Shown here: positions 16,123 through 26,745 of the stretch, one piece after another
How positions within the stretch are numbered: the stretch's first letter is position 1
Layout of the letters: each line of letters starts with the position of its first letter
NCBI GenBank assembly: GCA_025057935.1
Contig: JANWUW010000067.1
Location: 1 to 49,987 of the forward strand
Length of the DNA stretch: 49,987 nucleotides
DNA from: Thermoflexales bacterium
Lineage (GTDB): Bacteria > Chloroflexota > Anaerolineae > J036 > Brachytrichaceae
Direction: 5' to 3'
Translations under genes and position numbers: made by a program
Notes under the pieces: model-generated
The model's database searches: none
The model's input: the letters and a program-made list of their open reading frames with translations, nothing else
Told to the model about the DNA's origin: nothing

Positions 16123-18498
16123 TTAAGGCAGCGCTCGGACACACTGCTTCACTCGCGATACAGCAGCAGGTGCCACGCTGAGTTCATCCACACCGATGGC
16201 GACAAGAGCAGGGATAGCGCGTTCATCAGCGCCCAACTCGCCACACACACCAACCCACTTACCCTGTGCATGAGCAGCGCGGCAGACGCGCTCGATCAAC
16301 TCCAAGGTAGCGGGATGAAATGCGTCGTTCAAGTGCGCTAAGGCTGGATTGCCGCGCTCAGCAGCAAACACGTATTGGGTCAGGTCGTTAGTGCCGATAG
16401 AGAAGAAATCCACCTCGCGCGCAAATGCTTCCGCCTGCAGCGCCGCGGCTGGGGTTTCCACCATGATGCCTAGGGCGGCGTGCGCGTTGAGCGGCCTCGC
16501 AGCTTCTTCCCACATCGCGCGTGCCGCGCGCCACTCGTCGAGCGTGCTCACCATCGGAAACATCACATGCAAAGGGAACTCAGCCGCCACGCGCGCCAAC
16601 GCGCGAAGTTGCGTGCGGAACACCTCTGGGCGCGCAAGGCAAAGCCGCAAGCCGCGCAGCCCAAGAAACGGATTGTTCTCCTTCGGCAGCGTGAGCCAAG
16701 GCAGCGGCTTATCACCGCCCACATCCAACGTGCGCACAACGAGCCGCCGCCCCTCGAGCAAGGTTGCCACTTCGCGATATGCACGGTATTGCTCTTCCTC
16801 AGAGGGCGGGTCAGGACGCTCGAGGAACAAGAACTCGGTGCGGAACAGCCCAACGCCTTCCGCGCCTTGCTCCAACGCGCGCTGTGCGTCTGCTACACCG
16901 CCAATGTTTGCAACGACTTCAACGCGTCTGCCGCCACGTGTGATTGCCGGTAGGTGCGCGGCTTGCTCAGCCTGGCGGCGTTGTTGTTCGCGCTCGGCAA
17001 TGCGCTCGCGGTATGCCAGCCGCACTGCCTCGGGCGGGTCCGAAAGCACAAACCCGCCTTCCCCATCCACAAGCAACGTTTGCCGATCGTGCACTTCGCG
17101 CAGCGCCTCACCGATCCCAAACACCGCTGGTAGTCCTGCCGCGCGCGCTAGGATCGCCGCGTGACTGACCACGCTATCCTGAACGGCGCACAGAGCAACC
17201 ACGTTCGTCGGCAAACGCGCCACCTCAGAAGGCGCGAAACGCTCAGCGCATAGCACCACGGGCACGCTGCTGTCCACGTCTTGCGCCTCTGTCGCGCCGG
17301 AAGCGCCAAGCTCCACCAAAACATGGCGGGCGACGTCTTCCACATCAGCAGCGCGGGCACGCAGCACTGCGTCCTCGGACTGGGCGTAAGTCTGAGCAAG
17401 CTGTGCTGCCGAGCGCAGGACCGCCTGCTCTGCTGAAGCCCCATCTTGAACAAGCGCCTCAGCCGCTGCGAAGAACGCGGGCTCCTCGAGGAGCAAAAGC
17501 TGCGCTTGGAAGATAGCTGCAGCGTGCGCGCTGTGCTTGCGCGTGGTATCTGCGATGAGCGTTTGGATGCGAGTGCGGGCTCGCGCAAAGGCATGCTGCA
17601 ATCGCTGCAGCTCTTGCTGGGCATCACCACTGGACAGCGTGAGTTCTTGAGAGACAACGCTGTGGCGCACCCAGCGTGCTTCTCCGATAGCCACGCCCGG
17701 TGCGGCTGCAACACCAAGCAGCGCCCCCTGCGGCACATGCGCAGCCGCGGAAGACGCTGCAGTAGGCATAGCCTCTTCAGGTGGATCGCCGAGGTTCTCC
17801 GCGAAGAAGGCACGCAGTTGCTCAAGCGCCCTCGCTGCGTCGGGACCAACAGCTTGCACTTCGACCACATGACCTTGGCGTGCGCCAAGCAACAAGAGGG
17901 CGTTGAGGCTGCGCGCGTTTGCTGCTCCCGTGCCGAGCGTGAGGTTGCGCAAGGTGACTTCAGCTTGCAACCCGCTGAGCATCTGCACAATGCGCGCGGC
18001 TGGTCGCGCGTGAATGCCAAGACGGTTGGGCAACGTGAATTGCGCGCTCTGCACTGCGCCACTCCCAAGCGCCGGCGCCGACGAGACAGCTACATCCTTG
18101 GGCTGGATTACCTTGTTGCGTCCTGCAGCCTCTGCTTCAGCAACTACCTGAGCAAGCGAAGCGCCGAGGCGCGCTTGGGTTGCAGCCGCGATGGCCCCTT
18201 CCACGAACGGAGCATCGCACAGCCGCACACGCGCGCGCCTATCCTCATCGAGGAATTCAAGTGCTGTCTCCGCACTGAGCACAGCGCTGCCGAGGTCCAT
18301 CAAGATCACAACGCCATCGTCAGAATACACCTGCTCGATCGCTGCGAGCACTTTCAGGGCGTCAGTGCCGATTGCGCCAGGTGGATCATCAAGCCCAGCC
18401 GCGAGCGCAATTGGCACCTCGCCGCCCATCTCGCGCGCCAACACAGCCACGCCCTCGGCAAGCGCGCGGCTGTGCGAAACGAGCACCAGCCCAACCAT
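16123..18498 (-). CDS. dhaM: DhaM-type multiphosphoryl protein (EIIA-HPr-full EI)
   Basis: A 791-residue fusion. Residues 1-125 are a mannose-type EIIA/DhaM domain with phospho-site His9 in VSHSRALAEG. Residues about 152-235 are HPr with His163 in GIHARPAA. Residues about 258-791 are a complete PTS Enzyme I with His446 in VVSHAAILARAAGLPAVFG and the PEP-binding barrel (FRTEFLFL, GTNDLTQYVFAAERG, GVCGELG). It can in principle carry phosphate from PEP through EI and HPr to the EIIA-like domain that rephosphorylates DhaL-ADP. E. coli DhaM has a truncated EI; here it is full length. It follows dhaL by five bases. No dhaK is present in the window. Confidence 0.92.
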   Translation of the reverse strand: MVGLVLVSHSRALAEGVAVLAREMGGEVPIALAAGLDDPPGAIGTDALKVLAAIEQVYSDDGVVILMDLGSAVLSAETALEFLDEDRRARVRLCDAPFVEGAIAAATQARLGASLAQVVAEAEAAGRNKVIQPKDVAVSSAPALGSGAVQSAQFTLPNRLGIHARPAARIVQMLSGLQAEVTLRNLTLGTGAANARSLNALLLLGARQGHVVEVQAVGPDAARALEQLRAFFAENLGDPPEEAMPTAASSAAAHVPQGALLGVAAAPGVAIGEARWVRHSVVSQELTLSSGDAQQELQRLQHAFARARTRIQTLIADTTRKHSAHAAAIFQAQLLLLEEPAFFAAAEALVQDGASAEQAVLRSAAQLAQTYAQSEDAVLRARAADVEDVARHVLVELGASGATEAQDVDSSVPVVLCAERFAPSEVARLPTNVVALCAVQDSVVSHAAILARAAGLPAVFGIGEALREVHDRQTLLVDGEGGFVLSDPPEAVRLAYRERIAEREQQRRQAEQAAHLPAITRGGRRVEVVANIGGVADAQRALEQGAEGVGLFRTEFLFLERPDPPSEEEQYRAYREVATLLEGRRLVVRTLDVGGDKPLPWLTLPKENNPFLGLRGLRLCLARPEVFRTQLRALARVAAEFPLHVMFPMVSTLDEWRAARAMWEEAARPLNAHAALGIMVETPAAALQAEAFAREVDFFSIGTNDLTQYVFAAERGNPALAHLNDAFHPATLELIERVCRAAHAQGKWVGVCGELGADERAIPALVAIGVDELSVAPAAVSRVKQCVRALP

Positions 18499-18503
18499 TA
18501 GGA

Positions 18504-19145
18504 TTAGGACGTGCCAGGCAAGGTGCGCGCAGCAGTCTCTAGCAGCAAATGGGAAGAGGTGGCGCCGGGGTCTTGGTGACCTGCGCTGCGCTCGCCGAGG
18601 TAGCTGGCGCGACCTTTCTTCGCCACCATGGGGATAGTGGCGTCGCGTCCAGCAGCAGCGGCAGCAGCGCTTGCGCGCACGGCTTCGGCAAAGCTCACGC
18701 CTGCGTCGAGGCTCGACTTCAACGCCTCGAATGCTGGCAATAGCGCGTCGATCATGGTTTTCTCGCCTGGAGCCGCCTTGCCGCGCGCCACAATGCCATC
18801 AATGCCGCGCTTGAGTGCTTCGCTGAACTCCGTCGGCGTCAACTCCGTCTTCCCAGCAGCGACGCTCGCCATCTGCAAGAAGAACGTGCCATACAGAGGA
18901 CCGCTCGCACCGCCCACAGTGCTGAGCAGGGTCATGGCGACAGTTCTAAAAATGCTGCCGATGTCTTGCTGAGCGACGTCGTTTAACTTGCTCAGCACAG
19001 CTTGCATCCCGCGGTGCATGTTGGCACCATGATCGCCATCGCCGATCGCCATATCGAGTTGGGTAAGGAAGTCTTTCTGCTCGGCAATAACCTCAGCGTA
19101 AGCACGCAACCAAGCAAGAATCGCTTCGCGGGTGATGCTGCTCAT
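18504..19145 (-). CDS. dhaL: Dihydroxyacetone kinase ADP-binding subunit DhaL
   Basis: A 213-residue all-helical nucleotide-binding subunit. DMAIGDGDHGANMHRG carries the aspartates that hold the Mg-ADP; GGASGPLYGTFFLQM and GEKTMIDALLPAFEAL are further family motifs. The C-terminus has GRASYLGERSAGHQDPGA as expected. In the PTS-dependent kinase DhaL keeps ADP as a cofactor, recharged by DhaM, and transfers phosphate to dihydroxyacetone bound on DhaK. GGGAGGGTC precedes the ATG. It lies about 31 bases after acs and directly before dhaM, so acs-dhaL-dhaM is probably one transcription unit. Confidence 0.95.
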   Translation of the reverse strand: MSSITREAILAWLRAYAEVIAEQKDFLTQLDMAIGDGDHGANMHRGMQAVLSKLNDVAQQDIGSIFRTVAMTLLSTVGGASGPLYGTFFLQMASVAAGKTELTPTEFSEALKRGIDGIVARGKAAPGEKTMIDALLPAFEALKSSLDAGVSFAEAVRASAAAAAAGRDATIPMVAKKGRASYLGERSAGHQDPGATSSHLLLETAARTLPGTS

Positions 19146-19176
19146 GCTGACCCTCCCGCAGCGGTCATGTCGTTCA

Positions 19177-21078
19177 TCACTCCTCTAGCGTGGTCAGATC
19201 GCCTTCGGGCAAGCCAAGCGCGCGCGCCTTCAATACACGACGCATGATCTTGCCACTGCGCGTCTTAGGCAACTTGGCGACGAACTCAACTTTCTCGGGG
19301 CGTGCGATCGGTCCAAGCACTTTTCCGACGTGCTGGCGCAGCTCTTCAGCAAGCTCTGGCGTGCCCTCGTAGCCAGCGCGCAGGATAACGTAGGTGTAAA
19401 TCGCGTTGCCACGCACCTCGTGGGGCAAGCCGATCGCTGCTGCTTCAGCTACAGCGGGGTGAGAGACCAACGCGCTCTCGACCTCGGCAGTGCCCAGGCG
19501 GTAGCCACTCACCTTAATCACATCATCCACGCGCCCAATGATCCAGAAGTAACCATCCTCGTCCACACGCGCGCTGTCGCCCGTGAAGTAGCGCCCCGGG
19601 TAGCGCGACCAGTACGTTTGCACGTAGCGATCAGGGTCACCGAAAATGGTGCGTGCCATGCCGGGCCAAGGCGTGGTGATGGTGAGGTAGCCCTCTTCGC
19701 CGGGCTTCACAGGATTGCCTTGGTCATCCACGACCTCAGCTTTGATGGTGAAGAAGGGGCGCGTAGCACTACCTGGCTTCAGCGGCACCACAGGCAGCGG
19801 CGTGATCATGAAGCCGCCAGTCTCGGTCTGCCACCACGTGTCCATGATCGGGCAACGCCCGCCACCGATGTTGTGGTAATACCACAACCACGCTTCTGGA
19901 TTGATCGGCTCACCAACGCTGCCGAGCAAACGCAAGCTGCTGAGGTCGTGCTTCCGAGGCCACTCCTCGCCGAAGCGCATAAAGCCGCGGATCGCTGTCG
20001 GGGCGCAGTAGAGAATGGTGACGCGGTACTGCTCCACAATGCGCCACCAGCGATCTGGCTCGGGATAGGCTGGGCCGCCTTCATAGATGATACTCGTAGC
20101 GCCGTTCATCAGCGGCGCATAGACGATGTAGGAATGCCCAGTGATCCAACCCGGGTCAGCAGCGCACCAGTAGCGATCCTCGTCCTGAATGTCGAAGACG
20201 TAGCGCAGTGTGGTGTAAGTGTGCACTGCGTAGCCGCCGTGGGTGTGCAACAGCGCTTTCGGCTTGCCGGTTGAGCCCGAGGTGTAGAGAATGAACAGCG
20301 GGTCTTCCGCGTCCATCACCTCGGTCTCGCACACTGGGCTCGCATCTTTCATGAGCTCATGCCACCAGTGGTCGCGCCCCTCCATCCAGCCGATCTCGCG
20401 TCCAGTGCGCTTGTACACCACTACTTTCTCGACGGGCAGATCGCCCGGCGCGAGCGCTTCGTCCACAATGCGCTTGAGTTCCACCACCTTGCCGTTGACA
20501 AACGCGCCATCGCACGTGACGAGCACCTTGCTCTGCGAATCGGCGATGCGCCCACGCAGCGCCTCCACTGAGAAGCCGCCATATACCACAGAGTGGACTG
20601 CGCCGATCTTGGCGCAGGCAAGCATTGCCACCGGCAACTCGATCACGCGCCCCATGTAGATCGTCACACGATCGCCTTTCTTCACCCCTAGCGACTTGAG
20701 CACATTGGCGAAGCGATTCACTTCGCGGTACAGCTCTCCATAGGAGATCGTGCGCTCACTGAAATCCTCACCCTGCCAAATGAACGCTACCTTGTTCTTG
20801 CGCCACGTCTTCATGTGGCGGTCGAGCGCGTTGTGCACGATGTTGAACTTGCCGCCGACGAACCACTTGTAGAACGGCTTATTCGAGTCGTCGAGCACTT
20901 TCTCCCAGCGCTGAAACCACTCCAGCTCAGCGGCACGCTCAGCCCAAAAGCCGAGGGGATCAGCAGCAGCCTGTGCGTTCATTGCTTCCCAGTCCTTGAT
21001 GCGCGCACGCGCTACCACCTCTGGGGAAGGATGAAACACCTGTTGTGCCTGGGTCGCAACGGTTGCGATCTCGGTCAT
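19177..21078 (-). CDS. acs: Acetyl-CoA synthetase (AMP-forming)
   Basis: A 633-residue enzyme making acetyl-CoA from acetate, ATP and CoA in the cytoplasm. Motifs in order: the N-terminal ACS domain ([20 protein letters not shown]), [19 protein letters not shown] (AMP-binding P-loop), [37 protein letters not shown] and [11 protein letters not shown]. Lys610 in SGK is the catalytic lysine that acetylation silences in other bacteria. Length is typical. CTGGAGG lies a few bases before the ATG, and TACAAC about 21 bases further upstream is a candidate -10. It heads the run into dhaL and dhaM. Confidence 0.96.
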   Translation of the reverse strand: MTEIATVATQAQQVFHPSPEVVARARIKDWEAMNAQAAADPLGFWAERAAELEWFQRWEKVLDDSNKPFYKWFVGGKFNIVHNALDRHMKTWRKNKVAFIWQGEDFSERTISYGELYREVNRFANVLKSLGVKKGDRVTIYMGRVIELPVAMLACAKIGAVHSVVYGGFSVEALRGRIADSQSKVLVTCDGAFVNGKVVELKRIVDEALAPGDLPVEKVVVYKRTGREIGWMEGRDHWWHELMKDASPVCETEVMDAEDPLFILYTSGSTGKPKALLHTHGGYAVHTYTTLRYVFDIQDEDRYWCAADPGWITGHSYIVYAPLMNGATSIIYEGGPAYPEPDRWWRIVEQYRVTILYCAPTAIRGFMRFGEEWPRKHDLSSLRLLGSVGEPINPEAWLWYYHNIGGGRCPIMDTWWQTETGGFMITPLPVVPLKPGSATRPFFTIKAEVVDDQGNPVKPGEEGYLTITTPWPGMARTIFGDPDRYVQTYWSRYPGRYFTGDSARVDEDGYFWIIGRVDDVIKVSGYRLGTAEVESALVSHPAVAEAAAIGLPHEVRGNAIYTYVILRAGYEGTPELAEELRQHVGKVLGPIARPEKVEFVAKLPKTRSGKIMRRVLKARALGLPEGDLTTLEE

Positions 21079-21240
21079 GATTGCCTCCAGCGCGGTTTTG
21101 TTGTAGGTTCACCCTAATCTTAATCGTTCGCGTCAGGTCGTCAATCGCCCTACAGAGAACTTTCTTCGCCGTTGGTCGTGATCTGGCGCGCGCGTTCCAT
21201 TACACTCCAAGAGCGCGACTTGCGCAGGAGGGTTCAACGA

Positions 21241-21795
21241 ATGATTCGCTTATCCTTTGTGTTTTCGCCGTCCGCAAAAGGGCTGCTCGTAGCGCTTGCT
21301 GCTACTATCACCTTTGTGGCAGCCGCTCCCGTTTCAGCCCAATCCACACGCTTAGCTCCCGACTTTCAAGCGCTGGATACGAACGGTCGCGAAGTGCGGC
21401 TTAGCGCTTTGAGAGGCTGCGGGGTGGTGTTATTCTTCTTCGCCAGTTGGTGTCCGTATTGCGCACGCATGGCGCCTTCCATCGTCGAAGCGCACCGCGC
21501 GCTGCGGCAGCGCGGCGTGATCTTCATTGGCGTCAATGTTTGGGATGCTGACGAGGGGCTAGCGAATCAGTTTGTAGCGCAGCATGGCATCTCCTTCAGC
21601 ATTGTGCGCCAGCACAGCGAAGCCATCGCAGACGCCTACCGAGTGAGAGGCGTGCCGAATGTGGTGATGATCTCGCCGCGCGGGACGATCGCCCTAGAGA
21701 TACCTGGCTGGTCTCCAGACGAGCGGATCACGCAGCTCGCGCGCAGGGTTGCGGGCGGCAAGAGCTGCAAAGTAAGCCCTCAGACTTTGCCCTAG
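21241..21795 (+). CDS. Secreted TlpA/ResA-type thioredoxin-like protein
   Basis: About 184 residues from ATG 21241, chosen for the CAGGAGGG ribosome site. A signal peptide (GLLVALAATITFVAAAPVSA) is followed by a peroxiredoxin/TlpA fold: LAPDFQALDTNGREVRLSALRG, FFASWCPYCARMAP with redox Cys71 and Cys74, GVNVWDADEGLANQF and the cis-proline loop RGVPNVVMISPRG. Such proteins reduce or oxidize disulfides outside the membrane, for example in cytochrome c maturation. A few C-terminal residues beyond the fold contain one extra Cys. It is divergent from acs across 160 bases and precedes lpdA. Confidence 0.88.
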   Translation: MIRLSFVFSPSAKGLLVALAATITFVAAAPVSAQSTRLAPDFQALDTNGREVRLSALRGCGVVLFFFASWCPYCARMAPSIVEAHRALRQRGVIFIGVNVWDADEGLANQFVAQHGISFSIVRQHSEAIADAYRVRGVPNVVMISPRGTIALEIPGWSPDERITQLARRVAGGKSCKVSPQTLP

Positions 21796-21889
21796 AGCTG
21801 CGCTTCGAGCGACTGCGCCTTGCTGTTGCTGAGCTAATGCGCTTGGCAAGGCGCATTTTTCGTTTTCCAAATTGGGCGGCGAGTCTTGC

Positions 21890-21895
21890 GATAAT
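21890..21895 (+). promoter_or_regulatory. -10 box of lpdA
   Basis: GATAAT, seven bases before ATG 21903, with no Shine-Dalgarno between. A TSS seven bases downstream would fall at the A of the start codon. Confidence 0.5.
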
Positions 21896-21902
21896 CCTCA
21901 CT

Positions 21903-23354
21903 ATGGCATCTACACCTCCTACCGTCTCAGCAAGCAACGCCGCGCCAGCCTATGACGTGGTGGTGCTGGGCGCTGGTCCAGGCGGCTACGTCGCGGCGAT
22001 CCGCGCTGCGCAACTTGGGCTGAAAGTCGCCCTCGTGGAGCGCGACCAACTTGGCGGCATCTGCCTAAACTGGGGCTGCATCCCGACCAAGGTGCTGCTG
22101 CGCAATGCCGAGATCGTTGAGCTGGTCAAGGACGGCGAAACCTACGGCATCAGCTTCGACAACCTGCGCGTGGACTACGCCAAGGCTTACAAGCGCAGCC
22201 GCGAGGTGAGCACGCGCCTAGTGCGCGGCATTGAGTTTCTGATGAAGAAGAACAACGTGCGCGTGTACCCAGGCGAAGGCTCGTTGATCACGCCAAACAC
22301 GGTGCTTGTCGAGCATCGCGCCGAGGAGCAGCAGCTCACCACGCGCAACGTGATCATCGCCACTGGCGCGCGCCCGGTGACACTGCCCTTCCTGCAACCA
22401 GACGGTGTGCGCGTGTTCACCTATCGCCAATTGTTGGAGGTGCAGCGCGTGCCGAAGTCCATGGTGATCATCGGCTCAGGCGCCATCGGCATGGAGTTCG
22501 CCTACATCTTTCACGCCTACGGCACGGAGGTCACCGTGCTCGAGGCGCTGCCGCGCATCATGCCGCTGGAAGACGAGGAGATCAGCGCCGAGATCACGCG
22601 CGCGTTCAACCGGATGGGCATTAAGACCATCGCCAACGCGAAGGTGGTGGACGCCAAAGTGGGTGAACGCGACGTCACCGTGTTTTATGAGGACAGCAGC
22701 GAGCAACGCCACGGGATCAGCGCGGAATGGGTGTTGGTCGCCGTGAGCGTTACACCAAACACGAGCGGCATCGGCTTAGAGAAAGTGGGTGTGGCGTTGA
22801 ATCAGGGCGGCTACATCGAGGTCAACGAGCACATGGCGACGAACGTGCCGGGCATTTACGCCGTGGGCGACGTGACTGGCAAGTTGCGCCTCGCACATGT
22901 CGCTTCGGCGCAAGGCATTGTGGCGGCAGAGGCAATCGCGGCAGCGATGGGCAAGTATCATGGTCATGTGCCGACGCTGAACTACGAAGCGATGCCGCGC
23001 TGCACTTACACCCACCCGCAAGTCGCCAGCATGGGCTTAACCGAGGCTCAAGCGCGCGAACGCGGCTATGCCGTGAAAGTGAGCAAGTTCCCGCTGCGCG
23101 CCAACAGCAAGTCGCTAGCGCTGAACAACACGGATGGTTTCATCAAGGTGGTTGCAGACGCGAAATATGGCGAGGTTCTCGGCGTGCACTGCATCGGCCC
23201 TGACGTCACCGAGCTGCTTCCCGAGTTCGTGTTGGCGAAGTCGGCGGAGCTCACCACAGAGGAGATCGCGCGCGCCGTCCACGCGCACCCCACACTGAGC
23301 GAGTCACTAATGGAAGCCGCGCACGGCGTTCTCGGCCAGCCGATTCACATCTGA
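21903..23354 (+). CDS. lpdA: Dihydrolipoamide dehydrogenase (E3)
   Basis: A 483-residue FAD/NAD disulfide oxidoreductase. It shows the FAD loop VVVLGAGPGGYVAAIRAAQLG, the redox disulfide GGICLNWGCIPTK (Cys54/Cys59), the NAD loop MVIIGSGAIGMEFAYIF, the second FAD motif PGIYAVGDVTG, and the C-terminal His-Glu pair in VHAHPTLSESL. It reoxidizes dihydrolipoyl groups of 2-oxoacid dehydrogenase or glycine cleavage complexes. No E1, E2 or lipoyl protein gene is nearby, so the partner is encoded elsewhere. ATG 21903 was preferred over 21837 because of the -10 box and family N-terminus. The transglutaminase gene starts seven bases after its stop. Confidence 0.95.
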   Translation: MASTPPTVSASNAAPAYDVVVLGAGPGGYVAAIRAAQLGLKVALVERDQLGGICLNWGCIPTKVLLRNAEIVELVKDGETYGISFDNLRVDYAKAYKRSREVSTRLVRGIEFLMKKNNVRVYPGEGSLITPNTVLVEHRAEEQQLTTRNVIIATGARPVTLPFLQPDGVRVFTYRQLLEVQRVPKSMVIIGSGAIGMEFAYIFHAYGTEVTVLEALPRIMPLEDEEISAEITRAFNRMGIKTIANAKVVDAKVGERDVTVFYEDSSEQRHGISAEWVLVAVSVTPNTSGIGLEKVGVALNQGGYIEVNEHMATNVPGIYAVGDVTGKLRLAHVASAQGIVAAEAIAAAMGKYHGHVPTLNYEAMPRCTYTHPQVASMGLTEAQARERGYAVKVSKFPLRANSKSLALNNTDGFIKVVADAKYGEVLGVHCIGPDVTELLPEFVLAKSAELTTEEIARAVHAHPTLSESLMEAAHGVLGQPIHI

Positions 23355-23361
23355 AAGCGCA

Positions 23362-25662
23362 ATGCGCCGCCCAGCCCCACTGCTCCTTCTCGCAGTCGCG
23401 CTGATGCAAGCCGCGACAGCAGGGAGCATTGTTGCCGCGGAGTGGGAGCCGCGCTCCACGCCTGTGCTTATCGCAGCAGCGCTCAGCGTGTTGGCAGGCA
23501 CTGCCCTTGCTTACAGCTCGTTCTCGCCGCTGGTGTCGCACGGCTTCGCCGCGGTGTATGGCGCGTTCGTCGTTGCGGCGATCGGCGGCAGTCAGCCCCA
23601 AGTCGCCGCCCTGGGCGACTGGCGCGCGCGCGTGTTCTACCTAGGTGAGGCACTTACGCGCTGGGCGCGCGCCGTCGCTGCTGGCGAGATCACGCGCGAG
23701 ACAGTGGTGTTCATGGTGGTGCTATCAGCGCTGCTGTGGGGGCTTGGCTACAGTGCAACATGGCAAGCGCTGCGCTATCAACGTGCCTGGCATGCCATTC
23801 TGCCGCTTGGCGCAATGTTGCTCTCCAATGCTTACTACTACGCAGGCGCTCGCAGCCTAGCGCCATTTCTCGGCGTGTTCCTCTTCGGTGCGCTGTTGCT
23901 GCTCAGCGCAAGCCACCTCGCAACGCGCGCAGCACACTGGCCCAGTCTCTTGCGAGGACTTCCCGCTTCATTGAGCGGCTGGATGCTGCTCGCAAGCCTG
24001 AGCGCTGCAGCCGTTAGCGCCTTGTTCGGCTGGCGTCTGAGCGCCACACCGCTCATCAGCGACCGCGAGGAGGTGCTACGTCCTCTGCGCGAGACCTACG
24101 AGCGCATCACCCAGCGCCTGAGCATGCTTCAGACCTCTGGGCGAAGCACAGTAGCAGTGCAGCCTCTCGAGCAGCATGCCGACTCACTCACTCTGAGCGG
24201 GGCGCGGACGCTGTCCTCGGCGATCGTGATGGAGGTAAACGCGCCGCCGGCGCGTTACTACTGGCGCGCCACTAGCTACGACAGCTACGACGGGCGCACT
24301 TGGCGCAACACTGCGAGCACCTTGCTGCGCGCCGAGGCCGCATTGCGCCTCCCCGAATATGCTGCGCGCGAGCGCGTGCGCGCTGTTCTAACCCTCTTTC
24401 GCAGCAGCGATACGCTCTTCACTCCTGCCCAGCCTCTTGGCGCAAGCATCCGTGCTCAGCGCCTCATTGAGGTGCTGGACGAAGCGCAGGCAGCGATCGT
24501 GCAGTTGCGCGCAGAATCGCTTTTATCTCCCGGCGTGCGCTATGAAGCAGAAGGATCGCTGAGCCGCGCGAGCGTGAGCGAGCTGCGTCGCGCTTCGACG
24601 CAGTATCCTGACTGGGTGGTCGAGCGCTACCTTCAGGTTCCCCCACAAGTGCCCGATCGCGTGCGTGGTCTCGCCGCAAACATCACGCGCGGGTCTGAGA
24701 CACCCTTCGACAAAGCTACAGCCCTCGAGCGCTGGCTGCGTGAGAACATCGCCTACGATGAAGCGCTGCCCGAGCCGCCACCTGATACGGAGGCAAGCGA
24801 CTATCTGCTGTTCCACGCACGCCGCGGCTATTGCACTTACTATGCGACGGCAATGGTGATGATGCTGCGTGGCCTCGGCGTGCCGGCACGGCTCGCGGTC
24901 GGCTATGCCCAGGGCATGCCGCTCCTCGGGCGAGCCTCAGAGCACAGCGTGACCTATCGCGTCACAGAGCGCGATAGTCATGCTTGGGTAGAGGTGTTCT
25001 TCCCCGAGTATGGTTGGGTGGAGTTTGAACCGACTGCGGCTCAACCGCCCATCCCTCGTATGGAGGACGTGGTAGCTACATTGCCTGAAGCCGAGCCCAC
25101 ACCAACGCCTGAACCGACGCCGACTTCCGCGCCCCTCATCGCTGCGCAGAGCGCTACACTGCCGACGCCTACTGCTCTGCCCCCTCCTGCTCCCCACTCC
25201 GTGTCGCCCGTGTCTCGTTCGACGCCGTCCTCCGCGCTACTCGCAGCACTGCTGCTTGCGCTCGTGAGCGGCAGCGTAGTGCTCGCGCGTCGTGGATGGA
25301 GCTGGATGGAGACAGTTGGTCTAGAAGCGCTGCCGCCAGTGATGCGCGCTTATGGAGTCTTGCTGCGCTACGCTAGCTGGCTTGGGTTATACTGCCCTCA
25401 CTACACACCTTACGAGCAAGCCGAGGCGCTTGCCCTCGAGTTCCCCGCTCTCGCGCCGCTCCTCCGTGAGCTCACTGAGCACTACGTGCGCTATCGCTTT
25501 GAAGCACATCACCTCGCTCCCGCCGATGCCGATCGTTGGCTACCCGTGATGCTTCCTGTGCTGCGTCAGGCGCTGCGGCAGAGATGGTCAGCCCGTCTAC
25601 TAGGTCATGGCGCGCTAGTCGCCCTTAAAACGCTTGGGCGAAGGCATCGACCACAGCCTTGA
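23362..25662 (+). CDS. TgpA-type membrane transglutaminase-like protein
   Basis: A 766-residue protein. About six N-terminal membrane helices (DUF3488/TgpA-N-like) precede an extracytoplasmic region and a transglutaminase core. The core has candidate Cys491 in [16 protein letters not shown], His540 in [15 protein letters not shown] and the FEPTA strand. A Thr/Pro-rich linker ([13 protein letters not shown]) leads to a final membrane helix ([17 protein letters not shown]) and a cytoplasmic DUF4129-like tail. Family members act on peptides at the cell surface; crosslinking or protease activity is unproven. MoxR and DUF58 partners usually found alongside are absent here. It overlaps the next, convergent gene by 38 bases. 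Confidence 0.85.
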   Translation: MRRPAPLLLLAVALMQAATAGSIVAAEWEPRSTPVLIAAALSVLAGTALAYSSFSPLVSHGFAAVYGAFVVAAIGGSQPQVAALGDWRARVFYLGEALTRWARAVAAGEITRETVVFMVVLSALLWGLGYSATWQALRYQRAWHAILPLGAMLLSNAYYYAGARSLAPFLGVFLFGALLLLSASHLATRAAHWPSLLRGLPASLSGWMLLASLSAAAVSALFGWRLSATPLISDREEVLRPLRETYERITQRLSMLQTSGRSTVAVQPLEQHADSLTLSGARTLSSAIVMEVNAPPARYYWRATSYDSYDGRTWRNTASTLLRAEAALRLPEYAARERVRAVLTLFRSSDTLFTPAQPLGASIRAQRLIEVLDEAQAAIVQLRAESLLSPGVRYEAEGSLSRASVSELRRASTQYPDWVVERYLQVPPQVPDRVRGLAANITRGSETPFDKATALERWLRENIAYDEALPEPPPDTEASDYLLFHARRGYCTYYATAMVMMLRGLGVPARLAVGYAQGMPLLGRASEHSVTYRVTERDSHAWVEVFFPEYGWVEFEPTAAQPPIPRMEDVVATLPEAEPTPTPEPTPTSAPLIAAQSATLPTPTALPPPAPHSVSPVSRSTPSSALLAALLLALVSGSVVLARRGWSWMETVGLEALPPVMRAYGVLLRYASWLGLYCPHYTPYEQAEALALEFPALAPLLRELTEHYVRYRFEAHHLAPADADRWLPVMLPVLRQALRQRWSARLLGHGALVALKTLGRRHRPQP

Positions 25663-26695
25663 TATCGTCCATGAGCGGGTAAAGGATCGGGCAAGTCACG
25701 CCTGCAGCTACGTACTCACGCACTTTTGCCACGCATTCCTCACTCGTGCCCACCGCCATCAACATGCGCGGCACATCGTCTGGGATCAGCTTGGCAGCAG
25801 CGATGTATTCCGCTTCGGTTGCAGGCCAGCTCATCACGCTCTGCACCTTGGCAATCAGATCCGCGGGCACGCCGCTCGCTTTCATGATGTGAGGTTCGGT
25901 GGCAAGGTAATACGCCACGAGCTTCTTCGCTTCGAAGTAAGCTGCTTGCGGGTCTTCGTCGCTGAGCGAACACACGATGAGCTCGGGTCGATCCACTTGG
26001 TCAAGCGTCTTGCCCGCTTTGGCTGCGCCTTTGGCGACCAACTCCACAGCGCGCCGAATGTAGTCCACGCTCACCACGTAGTTGAGCACCACGCCGTCTG
26101 CAATCTCGCCAGCAAGCTCCAGCATCTTGTCACCAGTGGCGCCGATGTAAATCGGAATGTCGCGCGGGCGTGTATCCCCAAACACCACATCCAGCCGCAC
26201 GCGGTCGAGCTTGACGAATTCACCCTGGTAAGTCACCTCTTCCATGGTGAAGAGTTGACGGATCGCCTCGACATATTCGCGCATGGCTTGGAGCGGTCGC
26301 TCGCGCTTCACACCGACGCGGCTTGCGATCGGCTCCCACCATGCACCTAGCCCGAGCATCACGCGACTTGGTGCGTCAGGATCGCCGCTCACTTGCTTGC
26401 CCAGTTCCCACATTGTGCTCCATGTGGCAGCGATCACAGCGGCATTGCGCGTCCAGATCGGGAGCACACCGCTGCCAATGCGTAGGCGCTTGGTGCGCGT
26501 GAGAAACGCGCTCATCATCACGATGCAATCGCGCGCCAAGCGCGTGTCGGCTTGCCAAATCTCGCTGAAGCCATGTGCTTCGGCATACTCTGCCATGTCC
26601 AGCTCGTAGGCTAGTGGATGTTTGTCCTGCATGTAGAGCGCTAAGCGCGGCTTCGTTGCCGATGTTGGAGCGGCGTTTGTGGGTGCTGCCTCCAT
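25625..26695 (-). CDS. LLM-class F420-dependent oxidoreductase (luciferase-like)
   Basis: A 356-residue TIM-barrel protein of the luciferase-like monooxygenase family. Recognisable parts are [65 protein letters not shown] and the cofactor-binding [26 protein letters not shown]. Similarity to methylene-tetrahydromethanopterin-reductase-type and F420 enzymes suggests a deazaflavin or FMN cofactor; the substrate is unknown. The start at 26695 is supported by TACAAT seven bases upstream. It is divergent from the lipoprotein gene and convergent with the transglutaminase gene. Confidence 0.88.
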   Translation of the reverse strand: MEAAPTNAAPTSATKPRLALYMQDKHPLAYELDMAEYAEAHGFSEIWQADTRLARDCIVMMSAFLTRTKRLRIGSGVLPIWTRNAAVIAATWSTMWELGKQVSGDPDAPSRVMLGLGAWWEPIASRVGVKRERPLQAMREYVEAIRQLFTMEEVTYQGEFVKLDRVRLDVVFGDTRPRDIPIYIGATGDKMLELAGEIADGVVLNYVVSVDYIRRAVELVAKGAAKAGKTLDQVDRPELIVCSLSDEDPQAAYFEAKKLVAYYLATEPHIMKASGVPADLIAKVQSVMSWPATEAEYIAAAKLIPDDVPRMLMAVGTSEECVAKVREYVAAGVTCPILYPLMDDIKAVVDAFAQAF

Positions 26696-26702
26696 GGTCA
26701 GG

Positions 26703-26708
26703 ATTGTA
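26703..26708 (-). promoter_or_regulatory. -10 box of the LLM oxidoreductase
   Basis: TACAAT on the minus strand, seven bases before ATG 26695 and with no Shine-Dalgarno. It forms one arm of a 26-base inverted repeat with the opposing box at 26723. Confidence 0.5.
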
Positions 26709-26722
26709 GTGGCATGCGTGGC

Positions 26723-26728
26723 TACAAT
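26723..26728 (+). promoter_or_regulatory. -10 box of the lipoprotein operon
   Basis: TACAAT, 17 bases before ATG 26746. Together with the opposite box it gives ATTGTAG-N12-CTACAAT (26703-26728), which could also act as an operator. Confidence 0.45.
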
Positions 26729-26745
26729 AGGGCGTCGAGCCTCGC

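Noticed and set aside
17446-18501. 351-residue open frame on the plus strand opposite dhaM
   Set aside because: It lies antisense to well-supported EIIA, HPr and EI domains; G+C-rich coding gives long shadow frames and it has no recognisable motif.
26703-26728. Inverted repeat ATTGTAG-N12-CTACAAT as a regulator operator
   Set aside because: The arms are explained by two opposed -10 boxes; kept as a promoter finding and not as a separate operator feature.
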